Below, one piece after another: positions 8,585-17,354 of a stretch of DNA of 64,000 nt. Location of the stretch: assembly GCF_003721515.1 (NCBI RefSeq), contig NZ_RJJD01000002.1, positions 124,001 to 188,000 on the forward strand. The letters run 5' to 3'. Source of the DNA: Rufibacter latericius. Lineage in GTDB: Bacteria > Bacteroidota > Bacteroidia > Cytophagales > Hymenobacteraceae. Position 1 is the stretch's first letter, and each line of letters opens with the position of its first letter. Below the pieces are notes generated by a model. That model did no database searches, was not told the DNA's origin, and saw nothing but the letters and a program-made list of their open reading frames with translations. Position numbers and translations under genes: made by a program.

Positions 8585-9883
8585 TTACCCGCCAATATTC
8601 TGCAAAACCTTGGTGATGGCTGCCGCTTTCAACAGGCATTCCTGGTATTCCTGCTCCGGATCTGAGTCATAGGTGATGGCGCTGCCTACTTCAAAGGAAA
8701 GGTATCCCGTTTGTGCGTTGTATTGGAGACTGCGGATAACCACGTTAAAATCGAAGTCACCATTGGGTAGAAAGTACCCGAAAGAACCGGAGTAAAGGCC
8801 CCTTTTGGTTTTTTCATACTTCTCAATCAGTTCCAAGGCCCTGATCTTGGGTGCACCCGTCATGCTGCCCATGGGAAAGGTTGCTTTTAGAACCTCAACC
8901 GAACTTATTGAATCAGATACTTGCCCAATAACCGTGGAGATCATCTGCCAGACATACCGGAACCCGTACAGACCGAAAAGTTCTTCGACCTGCACCGTGC
9001 CGGTAATGGCCACTCTGTTTAGGTCATTGCGCACCAGGTCCACGATCATCATGTTTTCGGCCTGCTCTTTCTCGCTGGACGCTAAAAGGTCCCGTTTGCG
9101 TTCATCCTCTTCTGGAGTAGCTCCGCGTCTGATGGTGCCTTTGATGGGTTGAGAAATAAGTAGATTGTCTTTCTTTTTTAAGAACCTTTCGGGGCTGGCA
9201 CACAGCAAAAAATGGTCTTCTACTTTAAGAAATCCTGCAAATGGGGTAGGGGAGGCTTGGTTCAATTTCCAGAAGAGCGGAAGCGGGTATAATCTGGCAT
9301 TTTCGGCATAAAACTCCTGGCAGTAATTCACTTCGTACACATCACCCTCCAGAATATGTTGGCGAAGTTGCTCTACCGTTTGCAAGTATTCCTCTTGGGT
9401 AATACGGGGCTGGGTTTCCACCCTCTTTTCTGAAAAGTGGCCCGAAAACGGAGTAGCTTGAATTACCCCAGCAATGTCTGCAGGATCCTCTGATTGGGAG
9501 TGGATGGTTACGGTATCTTCCGTCCAGACAAGCCAAACTTCGGGTCGGAAAAAGTACATTTCTGGAAAACCTACGAAATCAGGGTGGTAGCTTTGCAGGT
9601 CTTCAATCCCATTTTTCAGGTCATACGTCAGGAAACCGAGCAGGGGAAAACTCCCTTCTTCCTGGAGGCGTTTCTGAAGTTTTTTCCAGGAAGTTACGTC
9701 TTCCTCGCTTTTGTGCCGGCGAACTCCCAGCATGTTAACGAAAGCCCCATGCCGATAAGAAATCTGGTTCGGTTCATAGTAGGCCACTAGTTCGTTCCTT
9801 TCTGCCGCCCAAGCCAAAGCTTTCTGCTTCCATACCGAGACAGGAAAAGGCAATTGGGAAAGAAGCAGGGTTACAGATGGCAT
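8585..9883 (-). CDS. pabB: aminodeoxychorismate synthase component I (chorismate-binding)
   Basis: Converts chorismate to 4-amino-4-deoxychorismate for folate synthesis, using ammonia from a PabA-type subunit that is not encoded nearby. The 432 residues end in a full chorismate-binding domain: PIKGTIRRG (the Lys in PIKGT is typical of PabB; TrpE has PIAGT), ENMMIVDLVRNDL, FPMGSMTGAPKIRA and GLYSGSFGY. The N-terminal 150 residues are the weaker TrpE/PabB N-terminal domain. Start ATG 9883 with a short leader. Annotation as anthranilate synthase component I is possible but the PIKGT motif argues against it. Confidence 0.9.
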   Translation of the reverse strand: MPSVTLLLSQLPFPVSVWKQKALAWAAERNELVAYYEPNQISYRHGAFVNMLGVRRHKSEEDVTSWKKLQKRLQEEGSFPLLGFLTYDLKNGIEDLQSYHPDFVGFPEMYFFRPEVWLVWTEDTVTIHSQSEDPADIAGVIQATPFSGHFSEKRVETQPRITQEEYLQTVEQLRQHILEGDVYEVNYCQEFYAENARLYPLPLFWKLNQASPTPFAGFLKVEDHFLLCASPERFLKKKDNLLISQPIKGTIRRGATPEEDERKRDLLASSEKEQAENMMIVDLVRNDLNRVAITGTVQVEELFGLYGFRYVWQMISTVIGQVSDSISSVEVLKATFPMGSMTGAPKIRALELIEKYEKTKRGLYSGSFGYFLPNGDFDFNVVIRSLQYNAQTGYLSFEVGSAITYDSDPEQEYQECLLKAAAITKVLQNIGG

Positions 9884-9898
9884 GAAATAAATTGGATA

Positions 9899-9938
9899 AT
9901 ACCGAGCGACAAAGATAAAGAGATTCGGTATCCTTCAA
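9899..9938 (-). promoter_or_regulatory. promoter of pabB with flanking inverted repeat
   Basis: On the minus strand TTG (9938-9936), 18 bp, then the -7 box TATCTTTG (9917-9910). The -7 box lies inside an inverted repeat ATACCGA (9899-9905) and TCGGTAT (9925-9931), a possible operator. The leader would be about 20 nt. Confidence 0.5.
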
Positions 9939-10060
9939 GCGAGGAAACGGGTTAAATCAGAAGGGATAACTCTTTGGCTTTTGGCTTGGTTTAGCAAAAG
10001 AACCCTGAAACAGGCAAAAGTAAATTGGGGTTTTCGGGCCCAATCAGGAAAAAGAGCATA

Positions 10061-10090
10061 AAAAAAGGATGGTAGTCACACCATCCTTCT
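10061..10090 (-). terminator. terminator of the zinc-ribbon/Nif3 operon
   Basis: Hairpin AAGGATGG / CCATCCTT with an 8-nt loop and a T7 run on the minus strand, 23 bp beyond the stop of the zinc-ribbon gene. Confidence 0.85.
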
Positions 10091-10112
10091 CACTATATAA
10101 ACGGTTGTTTGT

Positions 10113-10847
10113 TTATACGATTGCTTTTTGCTCCACGTCTGCCAAAATGCGGCCACAGTGCTCACAAACGGTGATTTTTTTATGGGCGGCAATGTCTGAC
10201 TGACGTTGCGGAGGAACGGTGTTGAAGCATCCGCCGCAGGCATCGCGCTTCACGGTTACCACGGCCAGGCCGTTACGTACGTTCTTGCGGATACGGTTGT
10301 AAGCGAAAAGAAGGCGCTCTTCAATGTGTTTCATCGCCTCTTCTTTCTCGTCGTTCAGTTTGCGCTCATCTTCCTCGCTCTCGTTCACCATCACCTGCAA
10401 TTCTGCATTCTTAGTGTTCAAGTCTTTCTGGCGCTCTTCCAGACGGTTTTTGGTTTCCTGGATCTCCAGGTTCTTTTGCTCTATCTGGAAATTAGCCTCG
10501 CGGATTTTTTTCTCGTTGATCTGGATTTCCAGTTTCTGAAGCTCAACTTCTTTGGTGATGGCGTCAAACTCGCGGTTGTTGCGCACATTCTCCTGTTGCT
10601 CTTCGTATTTCTTGATCAGTTTCTCAGCGTCCTTGATGCCTTGTTTGCGGTTAGCAATGGATTGCTGCAGTTCCGCGATCTCATCATCAAATTTGCTTAC
10701 GCGTACTTGGTAGCCGGCAATCTCATCTTCCAGGTCACGAACCTCTTCCGGAAGGTCGCCTCTAATTTGTAGAATCTTGTCCAATTGAGAATCTAAGCTC
10801 TGAAGTCTTAGAAGTGCATCTAACTTACTTGCTACAGTACTTTCCAT
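10113..10847 (-). CDS. C4-type zinc-ribbon coiled-coil protein
   Basis: A 244-residue cytoplasmic protein. Residues 10-175 form a long antiparallel coiled coil rich in Glu, Lys, Gln and Asn. The C-terminus holds a four-cysteine zinc ribbon (CGGCFNTVPPQR and CEHCGRIL). This matches the CT398/C4-type zinc-ribbon family, whose exact role is unsettled; nucleic-acid binding has been proposed. It lies 7 bp downstream of the Nif3-like gene, an arrangement common in bacteria, and the two should be co-transcribed. Start ATG 10847; terminator downstream. Confidence 0.92.
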   Translation of the reverse strand: MESTVASKLDALLRLQSLDSQLDKILQIRGDLPEEVRDLEDEIAGYQVRVSKFDDEIAELQQSIANRKQGIKDAEKLIKKYEEQQENVRNNREFDAITKEVELQKLEIQINEKKIREANFQIEQKNLEIQETKNRLEERQKDLNTKNAELQVMVNESEEDERKLNDEKEEAMKHIEERLLFAYNRIRKNVRNGLAVVTVKRDACGGCFNTVPPQRQSDIAAHKKITVCEHCGRILADVEQKAIV

Positions 10848-10854
10848 GTATAAT

Positions 10855-11952
10855 TTAGCTGTGTCTTACGGGATTTGTAGGGGTATTTGACAAATCAACT
10901 GCAAAATTAGGAAAAGATTTTGTAAGTATATCATAAAAAAGCTCCTTCGTATAAACTTCGCTTTCATAGTGACCCACATCCACTAAGGTGAATTGCTCGG
11001 TGGCCTCAAAAAACTCGTGGTACTTTAAATCGGCGGTGATGAATACGTCCGCGTTGGCGGCTTTGGCATGCCGGGTCAGGAAACTGCCAGCCCCTCCACA
11101 GACCGCCACCCGTTTGATGGGTTTCTGGGGCCAGGCCGTATGCCGGAAGGTTTCAATCTGGAGTTTTTCCTTTACGTGCTTTACAAAAGTTTCGGGAGAA
11201 AGGGCTTCCTCCAACTCACCCACCATTCCGGCGCCCACTTCCTGGTCTTCGTTTTGCAGCGCCACCAAGTAGTGGGCCACTTCTTCATACGGATGCGCCT
11301 GCAGCAGGGCCCGCATGATCTGGTTTTGTTTGAACGTGGGGAAAATGACTTCAATCTTATTCTCGATGGTTTCCTCGGTTTTGCAGGGTTCCCCGATGTG
11401 CGGATTGGCTTGGGCTGATGGCGTGAACCGTCCAGTACCCGTGATCCGGAAACTGCAGTCAGAGTAATCCCCAATCTGCCCAGCCCCGGCCTGGTGCAAA
11501 GCCGCCAGCACTTTCTCCGTGTCCTCCAGCGGAACGTAGGTTTCCAGTTTAGTGAGCAGCTGGGTTTTGGGTGCCAGTACTTTGGGGTTCTTTATTTCAA
11601 GTTTCTCGCACAGTTTGGCATTGACGCCATTGTGAACATGGTCCAGATTGGTGTGACAAGCGAAAATTGCCACTTCGTTTTGAAGGGCTTTTAGCAAAAT
11701 GCGCTCTACCGGTGTTTTGCCGGTAAGGCTTTTCAGCGGTTTGAAGATAACCGGGTGGTGGGCTACAATCAGGTTACAACCTCGCTCAATTGCTTCCTCC
11801 ACCACTTCCAGGGTACAATCAAGGGTGACGAGCACACGGGTAACCGTGGTGTTGGGATCTCCTACCTGCAACAAAGCATTGTCATATGATTCCTGGTAGG
11901 CGGGAGGGGCATACCGTTCCAGCACCTTTACCACTTCTTTAATCTTGGTCAT
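10855..11952 (-). CDS. Nif3-like dinuclear metal centre protein (YqfO/YbgI type)
   Basis: Member of the Nif3/DUF34 family, a toroidal hexamer with two metal ions per subunit; proposed as a GTP cyclohydrolase-like enzyme or metal chaperone but without an agreed function. Metal-ligand motifs are visible: LIVAHHPVIFK, CHTNLDHV, TADLKYHEF and DVGHYESE. At 365 residues it is the long form, with a PII-like insert in the middle (KIEVIFPTFKQNQIMRALLQ and AHPYEEVAHYLV). It is divergent from lpxK with a 60-bp intergenic region and is followed after 7 bp by the zinc-ribbon gene. Confidence 0.93.
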   Translation of the reverse strand: MTKIKEVVKVLERYAPPAYQESYDNALLQVGDPNTTVTRVLVTLDCTLEVVEEAIERGCNLIVAHHPVIFKPLKSLTGKTPVERILLKALQNEVAIFACHTNLDHVHNGVNAKLCEKLEIKNPKVLAPKTQLLTKLETYVPLEDTEKVLAALHQAGAGQIGDYSDCSFRITGTGRFTPSAQANPHIGEPCKTEETIENKIEVIFPTFKQNQIMRALLQAHPYEEVAHYLVALQNEDQEVGAGMVGELEEALSPETFVKHVKEKLQIETFRHTAWPQKPIKRVAVCGGAGSFLTRHAKAANADVFITADLKYHEFFEATEQFTLVDVGHYESEVYTKELFYDILTKSFPNFAVDLSNTPTNPVRHS

Positions 11953-11998
11953 GCGATAGGTTTAAAGCCGTTGACGGCAAAGAAAGTTAAAATTCGTG

Positions 11999-12006
11999 TA
12001 CTTTTG
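11999..12006 (+). promoter_or_regulatory. -7 box TACTTTTG of lpxK
   Basis: Exact TAnnTTTG match ending 6 bp before the lpxK ATG, which would give an almost leaderless mRNA. A TTG at 11971 is 25 bp upstream, longer than the usual spacing. Confidence 0.45.
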
Positions 12007-12012
12007 CAGCTT

Positions 12013-13083
12013 ATGCCTGCTAAGCTGCCTGCCCTCCGTTATCTGCTGTATCCTTTCGCGCTGCTGTACGGGGGTATTATGCGTCTACGGAACCGCTTAT
12101 ACGATCTAGAGGTATTCCAGGTCTATAAGGCGCCCATTCCGGTAATCTGCGTTGGAAACCTGAGTGTGGGCGGAACCGGCAAAACTCCGCAGGTTGAGTA
12201 TTTGGCGCGCCTCCTTCAGTCCCACAAGGTAGCGGTGTTGAGCCGAGGGTATAAAAGGACTACCAAAGGCTTTGTCTTAGCCGATGAACACGCCTCCGCC
12301 GCCACCCTGGGCGATGAACCCTTTCAATACACCCAAAGCCTGCCCCAGGTACGGGTAGCGGTATGTGAGAAAAGAGCAGCGGGCATTCAGCGGTTGCTTC
12401 AACTTTTACCTGATTTGGAAGTGATCTTATTAGACGATGCCTTTCAGCACCAAGCGGTGAAAGCGTCACGGTACCTGCTGCTTTCTGATTATAACCGCTT
12501 GTTTACCCAGGATCACCTTTTGCCCATGGGCCTTTTGCGGGAGCCCAGGAGCGGAGCCAGACGGGCCCAGGCGGTAGTCATCACCAAGTGCCCGAATCTC
12601 CTTTCAGCAGACCAACAACAAACTATTAAAAACCAGGTGCAGCGGTATACTTCTCCTAACACCCCTGTTTTCTTCTCGCAAATTGTCTACGCAGCCGCTG
12701 TACCGGTTGGACCCGCAAAAACGTTAGGAAACAAACTGATTCTGGTGACCGGCATCGCCAACGCCCAGCCTTTAGTAAGCCACCTGCAAAACGAGGGCTT
12801 TGAGTTGGTGCGGCATTTTGACTGGCCAGATCATGCGGCGGTGACCAGGGAGCGGGTAGAGGAAGTGGTGGTTTTTTATTTCGGTTTGCAGGACCCCAGT
12901 GTAAGTATCCTGATGACGCAGAAAGATGCCGTAAAATGGCAGGAACCGGCTTTAAGGCTCCTTTGGGGAAAACTGCCTCTTTTCTACTTGCCTATTGCCA
13001 ATGCTTTTGCCCCGCAGGAACCTTCCTTTGATGAAACCATTAGAGGGTGGGTACCTTCAAAGGGTTCAGATTTAAATTCTTAA
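12013..13083 (+). CDS. lpxK: tetraacyldisaccharide 4'-kinase LpxK
   Basis: Phosphorylates the 4' position of tetraacyldisaccharide-1-phosphate to make lipid IVA at the inner membrane. It has an N-terminal membrane helix (residues 1-25), the P-loop region VGNLSVGGTGKTPQVEYLA and the motifs LSRGYKR, LGDEPFQ and LLDDAFQH. ATG 12013 (356 residues) is preferred to the upstream TTG 11971 because the -7 box lies between them. The putative porin follows 8 bp later, so they probably share a transcript. Confidence 0.95.
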   Translation: MPAKLPALRYLLYPFALLYGGIMRLRNRLYDLEVFQVYKAPIPVICVGNLSVGGTGKTPQVEYLARLLQSHKVAVLSRGYKRTTKGFVLADEHASAATLGDEPFQYTQSLPQVRVAVCEKRAAGIQRLLQLLPDLEVILLDDAFQHQAVKASRYLLLSDYNRLFTQDHLLPMGLLREPRSGARRAQAVVITKCPNLLSADQQQTIKNQVQRYTSPNTPVFFSQIVYAAAVPVGPAKTLGNKLILVTGIANAQPLVSHLQNEGFELVRHFDWPDHAAVTRERVEEVVVFYFGLQDPSVSILMTQKDAVKWQEPALRLLWGKLPLFYLPIANAFAPQEPSFDETIRGWVPSKGSDLNS

Positions 13084-13091
13084 TTTTGGAC

Positions 13092-15053
13092 GTGACTTAT
13101 AAGAAACTTTTAGCTGCGGCTATTTTGGTGTGGCTGGGTACTTTCCCCCAGGCGCATGCCCAGATCCTGAACGATTCCACCAAAGCCATCTATGGCTCGG
13201 CTACTACCCTTGTGCTTTATGAGGCAGATATCTTCAAAGGAAATCTCACTCCCTCGCGTATAGACACCTCCCTAACCCGGCTCCCCAACTTTCGGTACTG
13301 GTACTATGACACCACCTTGCAGCAGAACCTGGGCAACGTAGGCACGGCCTCCCAACCGCTGTTCTGGCGCATGCCCACGCAGTTAGGGAACCGGTTAGGT
13401 AGAAACGCCTTTGATCCCTATGCGGTGAATCCCTCAACTATTCCTTACTATGACACCAAGTCGCCCTACACGTTCCTGAACTTCACCCAGGGAAGTCTGG
13501 GCGAGCAGATTTTCAGGGCTAAGCATACCCGCAATGTTTCGGCCAACTGGAACGTGGGCATCGGGTACGAACGGGTGGGAGCTGAGCGCCAGATAGGAAG
13601 TATAGGCGCTGGTCGTGACGCGTTTGTGAGCCACTACGGATTACAGGCGTTTACCCATTACTACAGCAAAAACAATAGGTACCGGATCATGGCTAATTAC
13701 AGCCAGACCAGTCATGAGCAAATTGAGTTGGGAGGCATCCAGCCCGAGGGCGATGATCTAATTGACAGCCTTTTTGACTACAAAGACGAAGCCGTTTGGT
13801 TACAAAGAGCTTCCTCTGAGGAAAAGCGCCATAATTTCCATGCCACCCAATGGTACAAATTGCTGGGCCCAGGGCTGCAGTTGTACCACACCGTTGATGT
13901 GAACAGCCAAACCAATTCCTACTCAGACCAGCAATTACCCTATGAAAGTGCAGACGGAGGAAACGAAGAGCAACAGACCCTGAAGTTTTACCCGCGCGCG
14001 CGCCTGGACAACACCCGCACCTATGATGACTCCTACTTCAAGCAAGTGGAGAATACGTTTGGAGTGATGGGCAGCGGCAAGTTGTTCGTGTACCGTGCCT
14101 ATGCCAAAAGGAGGGATGGATCGTATGAAGTAACCGCTGAAGGTGTGAACCGGGTAAGACGTGTAGGGCAGGAAGATACGTTGGTGTATTATGTACAACG
14201 CCAGAAAAGAACCATCGCCGACAACTTCATAGGAGGCGAGGCCCAGTTCCGGCTCAAGAACGACATCTACGTCACCACTGATGCCGAGTTTCAGGTTGGC
14301 GGAGGTGATTACCGCATTAATGCCCAGGCACGGTACAGGTACCTTTCCCTACGGCAGACCCGGTCCTCGTATTCACCTACGCTGTTGCAGCGGGTTTTTA
14401 TCAGCAATCATTTTGAGTGGTACCGGGATTTTGAGAACATCCAGGCTAATCAAACGGCAGCTACTTTGGAGGCAGGTTACAAAAACCACTACCTGAACGG
14501 CCAGTTGCAGTTCACCAACCTGCGCAATTACGTGTATTACCAGGACTCCGTAAACAACGATGACTCTGAGTGGGCTACTCCGGCGCAAGTGGCAGGTAAT
14601 ACCAACCTGGTGCAAGCGAGTCTTCGGTACAAATTGAACGTGAAGTCCTTTGTTTTTGACAACACCGTCTATTACAACAAGGTCACCGGCGAAAACGTGA
14701 TCAGGATGCCTGAGTGGTACGTGAATTCCAAAGCCTATGTACAAGGGCCAATGTTCAAGAACGCCATTTACGTACAGACCGGCCTGGAAGTAAACTGGCA
14801 CTCTTCCTACTACGCAGATGGCTACATGCCCGTCACCCAGCAGTTCCACTTACAGAACAACTTCCTGGTAACAAGGTACCCTACCTTAGACGTCTTCCTG
14901 AACACCGACATTAAAACCGTTAACCTGTTCCTGAAGGCCAGCAATGTGAACACAGTGGTCAGAAGCTGGGAACAGGGCTACTTCGCTACTCCGTACTACG
15001 TGGCCAATCCGTTCAGCTTCATTTTCGGGTTGCATTGGAATTTCTATGATTAA
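13092..15053 (+). CDS. putative porin (Porin_10 family)
   Basis: Bacteroidota-specific outer-membrane beta-barrel. A signal peptide (MTYKKLLAAAILVWLGTFPQ, cleaved after AHA-Q) is followed by a 630-residue protein of alternating aromatic beta strands such as NVSANWNVGIGYERV and KNNRYRIMANYSQTS, ending in an aromatic-rich final strand FIFGLHWNFYD. Start GTG 13092 is chosen because it puts the basic n-region directly before the hydrophobic core; TTG 13086 is an alternative. The substrate is unknown. It is tightly linked to lpxK, consistent with an outer-membrane role. Confidence 0.85.
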   Translation: MTYKKLLAAAILVWLGTFPQAHAQILNDSTKAIYGSATTLVLYEADIFKGNLTPSRIDTSLTRLPNFRYWYYDTTLQQNLGNVGTASQPLFWRMPTQLGNRLGRNAFDPYAVNPSTIPYYDTKSPYTFLNFTQGSLGEQIFRAKHTRNVSANWNVGIGYERVGAERQIGSIGAGRDAFVSHYGLQAFTHYYSKNNRYRIMANYSQTSHEQIELGGIQPEGDDLIDSLFDYKDEAVWLQRASSEEKRHNFHATQWYKLLGPGLQLYHTVDVNSQTNSYSDQQLPYESADGGNEEQQTLKFYPRARLDNTRTYDDSYFKQVENTFGVMGSGKLFVYRAYAKRRDGSYEVTAEGVNRVRRVGQEDTLVYYVQRQKRTIADNFIGGEAQFRLKNDIYVTTDAEFQVGGGDYRINAQARYRYLSLRQTRSSYSPTLLQRVFISNHFEWYRDFENIQANQTAATLEAGYKNHYLNGQLQFTNLRNYVYYQDSVNNDDSEWATPAQVAGNTNLVQASLRYKLNVKSFVFDNTVYYNKVTGENVIRMPEWYVNSKAYVQGPMFKNAIYVQTGLEVNWHSSYYADGYMPVTQQFHLQNNFLVTRYPTLDVFLNTDIKTVNLFLKASNVNTVVRSWEQGYFATPYYVANPFSFIFGLHWNFYD

Positions 15054-15105
15054 ATAAGGGCAACTAAAGTAATGGATAGCTAGACCCTGCACCTTACTTT
15101 TGCAG

Positions 15106-15153
15106 AAAGCTGTTTTCTATGTGTTTTATCGAAAGCACCTTGAAAACAGCTTT
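15106..15153 (+). terminator. hairpin terminator after the porin gene
   Basis: Arms AAAGCTGTTTTC and GAAAACAGCTTT (12 bp) around a 24-nt loop that can itself fold (GTG-TTT / AAA-CAC). It is followed by TTTTGCATTTT. An exact TACTTTTG box at 15095-15102 just upstream could also be the -7 element of miaE. Confidence 0.6.
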
Positions 15154-15206
15154 TGCATTTTGGACTTCGGTCCATCCATCAAACGAACTTTTGAATATAA
15201 CCTCTC

Positions 15207-15800
15207 GTGGCAAAATCGATCTTAAAACTGCAGCTTCCCACTGATCCCCGCTGGGTGAACATCGCGGAAATGAACATTCAGGACATTCTGGTAGACCACG
15301 CTTATTGCGAGCAGAAAGCCGCCACCTCGGGCATTTCGCTCATTGTCAAGTATCCCGATAAAACCAAATTGGTGGAGGAAATGACCGCTTTGGTGGCTGA
15401 GGAGTGGAGTCACTTTGAACGGGTGCTGGACGAGCTGAAGAAGCGGGGTTTTGAACTGGGCCGTAACCGGCCGGATGAATACGTGGTACAGCTGAGCAAA
15501 CACATCCGGAAAGGCGACAGGCGCGAGCGCCAATTGATGGACCATTTACTGGTTAATGCCTTGATTGAAGCCCGGTCCTGCGAGCGTTTCAAGCTACTCT
15601 GGAAAAACCTTCAAGACGAAGGCCTGCAGAAGTTTTACTACGAACTCATGGTTTCAGAGGCTAGCCATTACGTGAGCTTCGTGAAACTGGCTAAAGAATA
15701 CATGCCCAAAGAAGTGGTGGATGCTCGCCTCCAGGAACTACTGCAGATTGAAGCTGAAATCATCGCCAAACTGGAGCACCGCCCAGACCGGATACATTGA
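15207..15800 (+). CDS. miaE: tRNA-(ms2io6A)-hydroxylase MiaE
   Basis: Non-heme diiron monooxygenase that hydroxylates the isopentenyl chain of ms2i6A37. The ferritin-like four-helix ligands are visible: Glu in DHAYCEQKAA, EEWSHFERV (E-x-x-H), ALIEARSCERF and VSEASHYVSF (E-x-x-H). 197 residues is the family length. It starts at GTG 15207. It acts after MiaB, encoded in the same window on the other strand. A very long hairpin terminator follows. Confidence 0.95.
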   Translation: MAKSILKLQLPTDPRWVNIAEMNIQDILVDHAYCEQKAATSGISLIVKYPDKTKLVEEMTALVAEEWSHFERVLDELKKRGFELGRNRPDEYVVQLSKHIRKGDRRERQLMDHLLVNALIEARSCERFKLLWKNLQDEGLQKFYYELMVSEASHYVSFVKLAKEYMPKEVVDARLQELLQIEAEIIAKLEHRPDRIH

Positions 15801-15834
15801 TTGTTCATTGTTAATTGCTGATGGGTCTAACCTA

Positions 15835-15900
15835 AAAGCCTGATGCCGTTTTGGGACTATTTTTGTAAATAGTCCCAAAACGGCATCAGGCTTTATTTAT
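15835..15900. terminator. bidirectional terminator with a 28-bp perfect stem
   Basis: The arms 15835-15862 and 15867-15894 are perfectly complementary over 28 bp with a 4-nt loop (TTGT). The core is CCTGATGCCGTTTTGGGAC. It lies between the converging miaE and the amidotransferase-like gene, with AAAA and TTTATTTAT flanks. The stem is far longer than an ordinary intrinsic terminator. Confidence 0.8.
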
Positions 15901-15954
15901 TTAAATTTGATGGTAAAACCACCTAAAACCAACAAAAAAACAATCAGCAATGAA

Positions 15955-17226
15955 TCACGTTTTCTGTTTCTTCTTCTTAGCGGCTGGAAACAGGATGTTA
16001 TTTAAGATCAACCGATATCCGGGAGAGTTGGGGTAGAGAGACAGATCGGTGGGTTCCTCCTCCACGAAGTGCTGGTAGTCCTCGGGGTCATGGCCTCCGT
16101 AGAAAGTCCAGGTTCCCTTCCCGAAGGTTCCGTGAATGTAACGGGCTTCGTCAATGGACTTGGTTTCGCCCATCACCACCACCTCAGACTTGATCAATTT
16201 TTTCTTAAAACCGGTAGTCAGGCCCATAAAGCCTTTGATGGTTTTGACGTGGTTCTGGGTAAGCATGGTAGGAATGGGGTCCCACTTGGCCGAATACGTG
16301 AAGAGCTGAAAGAAGTCATTGTTCTCCCGCAGGCCGCGCTCTAGTTGCGAGTTGTCAATGTTGGAAAACTCGGGGTGGTAAGGGTCTCTGATGAGGGTGA
16401 AGTCCTTGAAGGCAAAGGTGTTCCCGAAGTTCAGCTTCTGTTGGGCTTGAGGATCTGAGGCATCGCCGTCAAACATGCTCTCGGTGATGTCCAGGCCCAC
16501 AGCCGCCAGGGCAATGTCATAGGTGTCAGTGGCCGAACACATGGCAAACATAAAGCCTCCGCCGGCGCAGAAGTCTCTTACGCGTTGGGCCACGGCGCTT
16601 TTCAGTTGGGGTACCTTCGCATACCCGAAGCGCTTAGCGGTGGCTTCTGCCTCGCGTTTCTGCTCTATGTACCACGGGGCGTTCCGGAAGGCCGTATAGA
16701 ATTTTCCGTGCTGTCCGGTAAAGTCTTCGTGGTGCAGGTGCAGCCAATCGTATTTCGGCAGTTTGTCTTCCAGGATTTCAGGGTCATAGACAATGTCGTA
16801 GGGAATCTCGGCGTAGGTGAGCACCAAGGTCACGGCATCGTCCCAGGGCTGTTTTGACTTAGGGGAATACACCGCAATTTTGGGCGCCTTCTCCAGTTTC
16901 ATCACGTCCATGTTAGATTCAGGGGCCGCGATTTGGCTTAGGATCTGGCTGTACTGCGCATCAGAGATGGCCTGGTAGGTGATGCCGCGTACCACCAATT
17001 CGTTTTCAATAGGGTTTGCCTGTTTCATGGCAAAAGCGCCGCCCTTGTAATTCAACAGCCATTCTACCTCCACCTGCCGTTGGAGGGCCCAATATGCCAA
17101 CCCGTAGGCTTTCAGGTGGTTTTTCTGGGTTTCATCCATAGGCAGGAGCAGGTAAGAGGCCCAACTGGCCGTAGACACCAACTGCAAGACCAGCAGAAGA
17201 AATAAAATCCGGGGCAAATTCTTCAT
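15955..17226 (-). CDS. secreted protein of the family labelled 'asparagine synthetase B'
   Basis: A Bacteroidota protein family that databases often call asparagine synthetase B, although it lacks the AsnB glutaminase Cys2 and ATP pyrophosphatase domains. The 423 residues start with a signal peptide (MKNLPRILFLLLVLQLVSTA). The body resembles a class I amidotransferase-like fold (KAPKIAVYSPKSKQPWDDAV, YDWLHLHHEDFTGQHG, CAGGGFMFAMCSATDTYDIA, FGKGTWTFYGGHDPEDY). ATG 17226 is chosen because the upstream TTG-like extension would bury the signal peptide. Function unknown; I would not use the AsnB name. Confidence 0.82.
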   Translation of the reverse strand: MKNLPRILFLLLVLQLVSTASWASYLLLPMDETQKNHLKAYGLAYWALQRQVEVEWLLNYKGGAFAMKQANPIENELVVRGITYQAISDAQYSQILSQIAAPESNMDVMKLEKAPKIAVYSPKSKQPWDDAVTLVLTYAEIPYDIVYDPEILEDKLPKYDWLHLHHEDFTGQHGKFYTAFRNAPWYIEQKREAEATAKRFGYAKVPQLKSAVAQRVRDFCAGGGFMFAMCSATDTYDIALAAVGLDITESMFDGDASDPQAQQKLNFGNTFAFKDFTLIRDPYHPEFSNIDNSQLERGLRENNDFFQLFTYSAKWDPIPTMLTQNHVKTIKGFMGLTTGFKKKLIKSEVVVMGETKSIDEARYIHGTFGKGTWTFYGGHDPEDYQHFVEEEPTDLSLYPNSPGYRLILNNILFPAAKKKKQKT

Positions 17227-17354
17227 CAGGAATGGGTTTGGAACGAATTTAAGAAAAACGGGCAATAAACAGGAAAACCATTACTTTTATAAAAGTAAGA
17301 AAGAGCTCACTTGTACGACACATATAGGGTACCGGTACAGGCTTCAGAGATAAC

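Noticed and set aside
8407-8639. two short open frames between miaB and pabB
   Set aside because: Overlap the ends of both genes and the miaB promoter; no coding signature.
15955-17226. name asparagine synthetase B
   Set aside because: No glutaminase Cys2 or ATP-binding synthetase domain; the label is a database carry-over for a secreted family.
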